In this document: positions 16,402-18,434 of the stretch, piece by piece
Layout of the letters: each line of letters begins with the position of its first letter
How positions within the stretch are numbered: position 1 is the stretch's first letter
DNA from: Alphaproteobacteria bacterium
Lineage (GTDB): Bacteria > Pseudomonadota > Alphaproteobacteria > RF32 > CAG-239
Assembly: GCA_017645485.1 (NCBI GenBank)
Contig: JAGCOI010000205.1
Location: 1-18,434 of the forward strand
Length of the DNA stretch: 18,434 nucleotides
Direction of reading: 5' to 3'
Notes under the pieces: model-generated
Told to the model about the DNA's origin: nothing
The model's input: only the letters and a program-made list of their open reading frames with translations
Database searches by the model: none
Made by a program: the position numbers and the translations under genes

Positions 16402-18108
16402 TTATTTATCTGTATCTCCTTTGTTATCGTTAAAACGAATGTTTCTAATAATAAATGAATTCGGCTCGCGTGATGTGAAAACCGTGTTTATTTTACGATA
16501 ATCCACACCGCGGGAAGCGAAAATACTGCTTAATAAATTTAAGCGTTTTTGCTGCAAAGCAAAAGAACTTGTGCCGTCTATTCTGACCTCAATAAAAACA
16601 TCGGGATCGTCTCGGGCATTGTCGGCAAAAGCATATATCCACCTTAATGTTTGCCCCGAAATTTCGGCGCGATTAGGTTGGAACGATAAACGTAATTCGG
16701 CAGGCATAATTTGCTCGCGACCGGCCTTTTTATAATCATCTATGGAACCTAAAGCGGAATAAACCTTATCTTTGATGTTTGCAAAAGTACCTGACGTTTC
16801 TTTATCTTTGGATGATTTCTTTGCGTTATCGTCGGATTTGTTTTTGCCAAACCATGATGTGATGCTTTTAAATAAGCCGCTTTGCTTTTCACTGTCGTTT
16901 AACTCCGGTTTGCCGCGCGAAACAGAATTATTAACACGAACGGTCGTTTTTTCGTCTTTATTATCGGGTGCGGCCGTTAAATCCGGCGTTAAATCGGCAT
17001 CATTTAAAATGTCGTCCGGAATCGGAATTAAAATATTTTGAATCATCTGATAAGCAAGTTTGCCGTTTTCGTGGTCTTTTTGTTTAAGCAACGGCTCATT
17101 AAAGGTTTGATGAACGGCAGATTGCTCGCCGAAATCTTCAACCACGTTCGGTGCAGATGATGTATCTTGCACGGGTTCTTCATTTTCTTTTGATTTATTC
17201 GAAAGTAAGGCTTCTTCGGAAATATGCGAAAACTCTTCAACAACGGCTTGGTTTTTGGCGTATTTGTTGCCGCGCGCAAGAACCCACGGTGAATCTTCGT
17301 TTGCGTTTGCGGGCAGTGAATCGCTAAAGGCTTGCTCAATATCGGTATCTTCCGTTGCCGCAGTAGCAACAGCCCACGCACTTTCATCAATTTCGGAGGC
17401 GTTTTCGGAAACACTCATCATATCGCCGAGTTCGCTTTGTTTAATATCTGCTTCGGCTAAGGTTTTTTCCTCGCTTAAAATATCGGGTTCCTGAATGCTG
17501 TTTATTAAAGCGCCGGGATCAACCATCGCTATTTGCGAAGCCGAGGCCGCGGTTTGAACATTTACGGGACCGTGCATCGATAAACTTTCTTGCGCCAACG
17601 GAATTTCTTCGGCCGCATCAAAAGAAGTGTTTTGTAATGTGTCGCTGATATCGGCATAAACAATGCCGCGTTCTTCCAAAGCTTTGCTTTCGGCCAATTC
17701 CCGTTTATCCGAATCGGAAAGCGTGATTTCTTCGGCGTTTGCCAAATCCGTTAACGAATGAGATATATCACGGGCAACTTCTTGAGATTTAATCGGAGCA
17801 ACAGACTGTTCAACGGCCTCTTCTTGAATAACCGGTTCGGCCGGTGCCGGTGCTAATTTTGAAATTTCGGCAACATCGACAGGTGGTGTTGAAGAAGCAA
17901 GCATTAAGGCAGGTTCTTTGTGATGTGCGGCAGATATATTATCCGCAAACAAAGAAATTTTTTGCGGCATAATATTGTTTGATGATACATCGGGTTCAAC
18001 TTTATGCTGTGTTGAAGGCGCGCGCAAAAATACTTTTTGAACGCCGTAAACCGCCAAAATTGAAAAAAGAAAGCTGCAAACAAAACTTTTTATGTTATTT
18101 TTTTGCAT
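16402..18108 (-). CDS. Membrane-anchored acidic linker protein with C-terminal OmpA-like fold
   Basis: First gene of the pil operon. The 568-residue product has a basic N-terminus and one hydrophobic helix (about 8-27) with no cleavage site or lipobox, so it is probably inner-membrane anchored with the rest in the periplasm. Residues ~40-465 are low complexity, strongly acidic and rich in Ser, Ala and Glu, without visible repeats; a more basic patch lies around 400-450. Residues ~470-560 look like a divergent OmpA-like domain: L-S-F-Q-P..A-E-I start, a V-F-I-E-V-R-I-D-G strand, then LQQKRLNLLSSIF.SRGV. The KR pair fits the conserved Arg of peptidoglycan-binding OmpA domains, but the Asp ligand is not obvious. 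The ATG is preceded by an in-frame TGA, which fixes the start, although the ribosome site is weak (GGAG about 13 bases away). No R64 counterpart is known to me. Confidence 0.78.
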   Translation of the reverse strand: MQKNNIKSFVCSFLFSILAVYGVQKVFLRAPSTQHKVEPDVSSNNIMPQKISLFADNISAAHHKEPALMLASSTPPVDVAEISKLAPAPAEPVIQEEAVEQSVAPIKSQEVARDISHSLTDLANAEEITLSDSDKRELAESKALEERGIVYADISDTLQNTSFDAAEEIPLAQESLSMHGPVNVQTAASASQIAMVDPGALINSIQEPDILSEEKTLAEADIKQSELGDMMSVSENASEIDESAWAVATAATEDTDIEQAFSDSLPANANEDSPWVLARGNKYAKNQAVVEEFSHISEEALLSNKSKENEEPVQDTSSAPNVVEDFGEQSAVHQTFNEPLLKQKDHENGKLAYQMIQNILIPIPDDILNDADLTPDLTAAPDNKDEKTTVRVNNSVSRGKPELNDSEKQSGLFKSITSWFGKNKSDDNAKKSSKDKETSGTFANIKDKVYSALGSIDDYKKAGREQIMPAELRLSFQPNRAEISGQTLRWIYAFADNARDDPDVFIEVRIDGTSSFALQQKRLNLLSSIFASRGVDYRKINTVFTSREPNSFIIRNIRFNDNKGDTDK

Positions 18109-18130
18109 GTTTCAAAATAAACTCCGATTG

Positions 18131-18183
18131 CGGCAAAGTACCGTGAAAACAGCCTTTTGGCGGTTTTCGGGTGCTGTTGCCCG
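18131..18183 (-). promoter_or_regulatory. Tandem stem-loops in the presumed leader of the pil operon
   Basis: Between the operon start codon and its likely promoter lie adjacent inverted repeats. The strongest is at 18145-18168: a 6-bp arm (GAAAAC/GTTTTC), one mismatch, a further 3 bp (GCC/GGC) and a 4-base loop. A second, at 18168-18183, has CGGG and CCCG arms around 8 bases. A short third one (CGG/CCG) is at 18131-18143. No T-run follows on the minus strand, so these do not look like a standard terminator. They could be an mRNA leader structure or a protein-binding region; the role is unknown. Confidence 0.5.
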
Positions 18184-18340
18184 TTGCTTTTTAAGAGTAA
18201 TTTACAACATATTGTGTTAAAATTGAGTTAATGAACGGCAAGGGTTTTTAAGGGAGGAATCGAGAAAGCAACGGTAAAAAGGGGAGACAAAAAAGCGGCG
18301 GTATGTGTGGGAAAAAGGTAAAAGGCAAGAAAAACAAGGA

Positions 18341-18434
18341 AGATCCCCGGACGCACGCGCCTTTCAGGCTCGGCGAGGGATGACGGGGATGGAGGTGTAG
18401 CGACTTGGGAGATGCCGGAATCAAGGATGAGTGA
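18341..18434. repeat. Possible GC-rich dispersed palindromic repeat at the right edge
   Basis: ATCCCCG at 18343-18349 is inverted as CGGGGAT at 18384-18390, a perfect 7-bp arm pair around 34 bases. Nested short arms lie inside (CGCC at 18358-18361 with GGCG at 18372-18375). The segment resembles the intergenic ATCCCCGG...GGGATGACGGGGAT elements seen in many alphaproteobacterial genomes. It is much richer in G+C than the rest of the window. Only one copy is visible and it may continue past the edge, so repeat status is inferred. Confidence 0.4.

Larger units (their letters stand above)
18109..18434. other. Non-coding region upstream of the pil operon
   Basis: I see no supported gene in these 326 bases on either strand. 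The part next to the operon (18109-18183) carries the tandem stem-loops. An AT-rich segment at about 18185-18235 is the most likely promoter location, but I cannot place clear -35 and -10 hexamers. Positions about 18240-18340 are strongly purine-rich on the plus strand, with many GGGA and AAAAGG runs. From 18341 the composition switches to GC-rich with inverted repeats. Confidence 0.6.

Noticed and set aside
17043..17414. A 123-residue Lys/Pro-rich frame inside the OmpA-like gene
   Set aside because: It is a shadow frame of the repetitive acidic linker, with no start signal or domain.
1..18434. tRNA, rRNA, CRISPR array, transposase or integrase
   Set aside because: I looked on both strands and found no cloverleaf, no regularly spaced repeats and no recombinase motifs.

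Overview
The window is a stretch of bacterial chromosome with roughly 40% G+C, a standard genetic code and dense coding. The codon style, the gene set (a short [4Fe-4S] RumA-type methyltransferase, a DDDIPF-tailed SSB, an R64-type pil cluster) and a GC-rich palindrome-like sequence at the right edge suggest an uncultured low-GC alphaproteobacterium, possibly gut-associated. This taxonomic guess is an inference and is not proven by any marker in the window.

Layout. Positions 1-915 (minus) hold the 5' part of a four-helix membrane protein that runs off the left edge. A 143-base AT-rich divergent spacer follows. Positions 1059-7723 (plus) hold six closely spaced genes: a membrane PAS-GGDEF diguanylate cyclase, a 23S rRNA m5U methyltransferase-like enzyme with a TTG start, a small lipoprotein, transketolase, single-strand DNA-binding protein and an HD-domain phosphohydrolase-like protein. 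These are mostly housekeeping genes. The tight spacing, with ribosome sites sitting on the previous stop codon in places, suggests at least partial co-transcription.

Positions 7733-18108 (minus) form one eight-gene operon that meets the plus-strand genes head to head with a 9-base gap. Read in its own direction it encodes an inner-membrane-anchored acidic protein with a C-terminal OmpA-like fold, a PilL/TcpQ-like lipoprotein, a lipoprotein secretin (PilN), PilO, a much enlarged PilP-like coiled-coil protein, the PilQ ATPase, the PilR (GspF-type) platform protein and a PilS-like pilin-fold protein. The order L-N-O-P-Q-R-S matches the thin type IVb pilus locus of IncI1 plasmid R64. The cluster lacks PilM, the PilT transglycosylase, the PilU prepilin peptidase and PilV. 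Its only pilin-like protein has no prepilin cleavage site. Three envelope components carry long acidic, low-complexity linkers.

The cluster therefore looks like a complete outer-membrane pore, inner-membrane platform and ATPase with an unusual periplasmic scaffold. Either the true pilins and peptidase lie elsewhere in the genome, or the machine has been diverted to another export role. The 326 bases upstream of the operon hold tandem stem-loops in the presumed leader and, at the far right, a GC-rich inverted-repeat segment unlike its surroundings.
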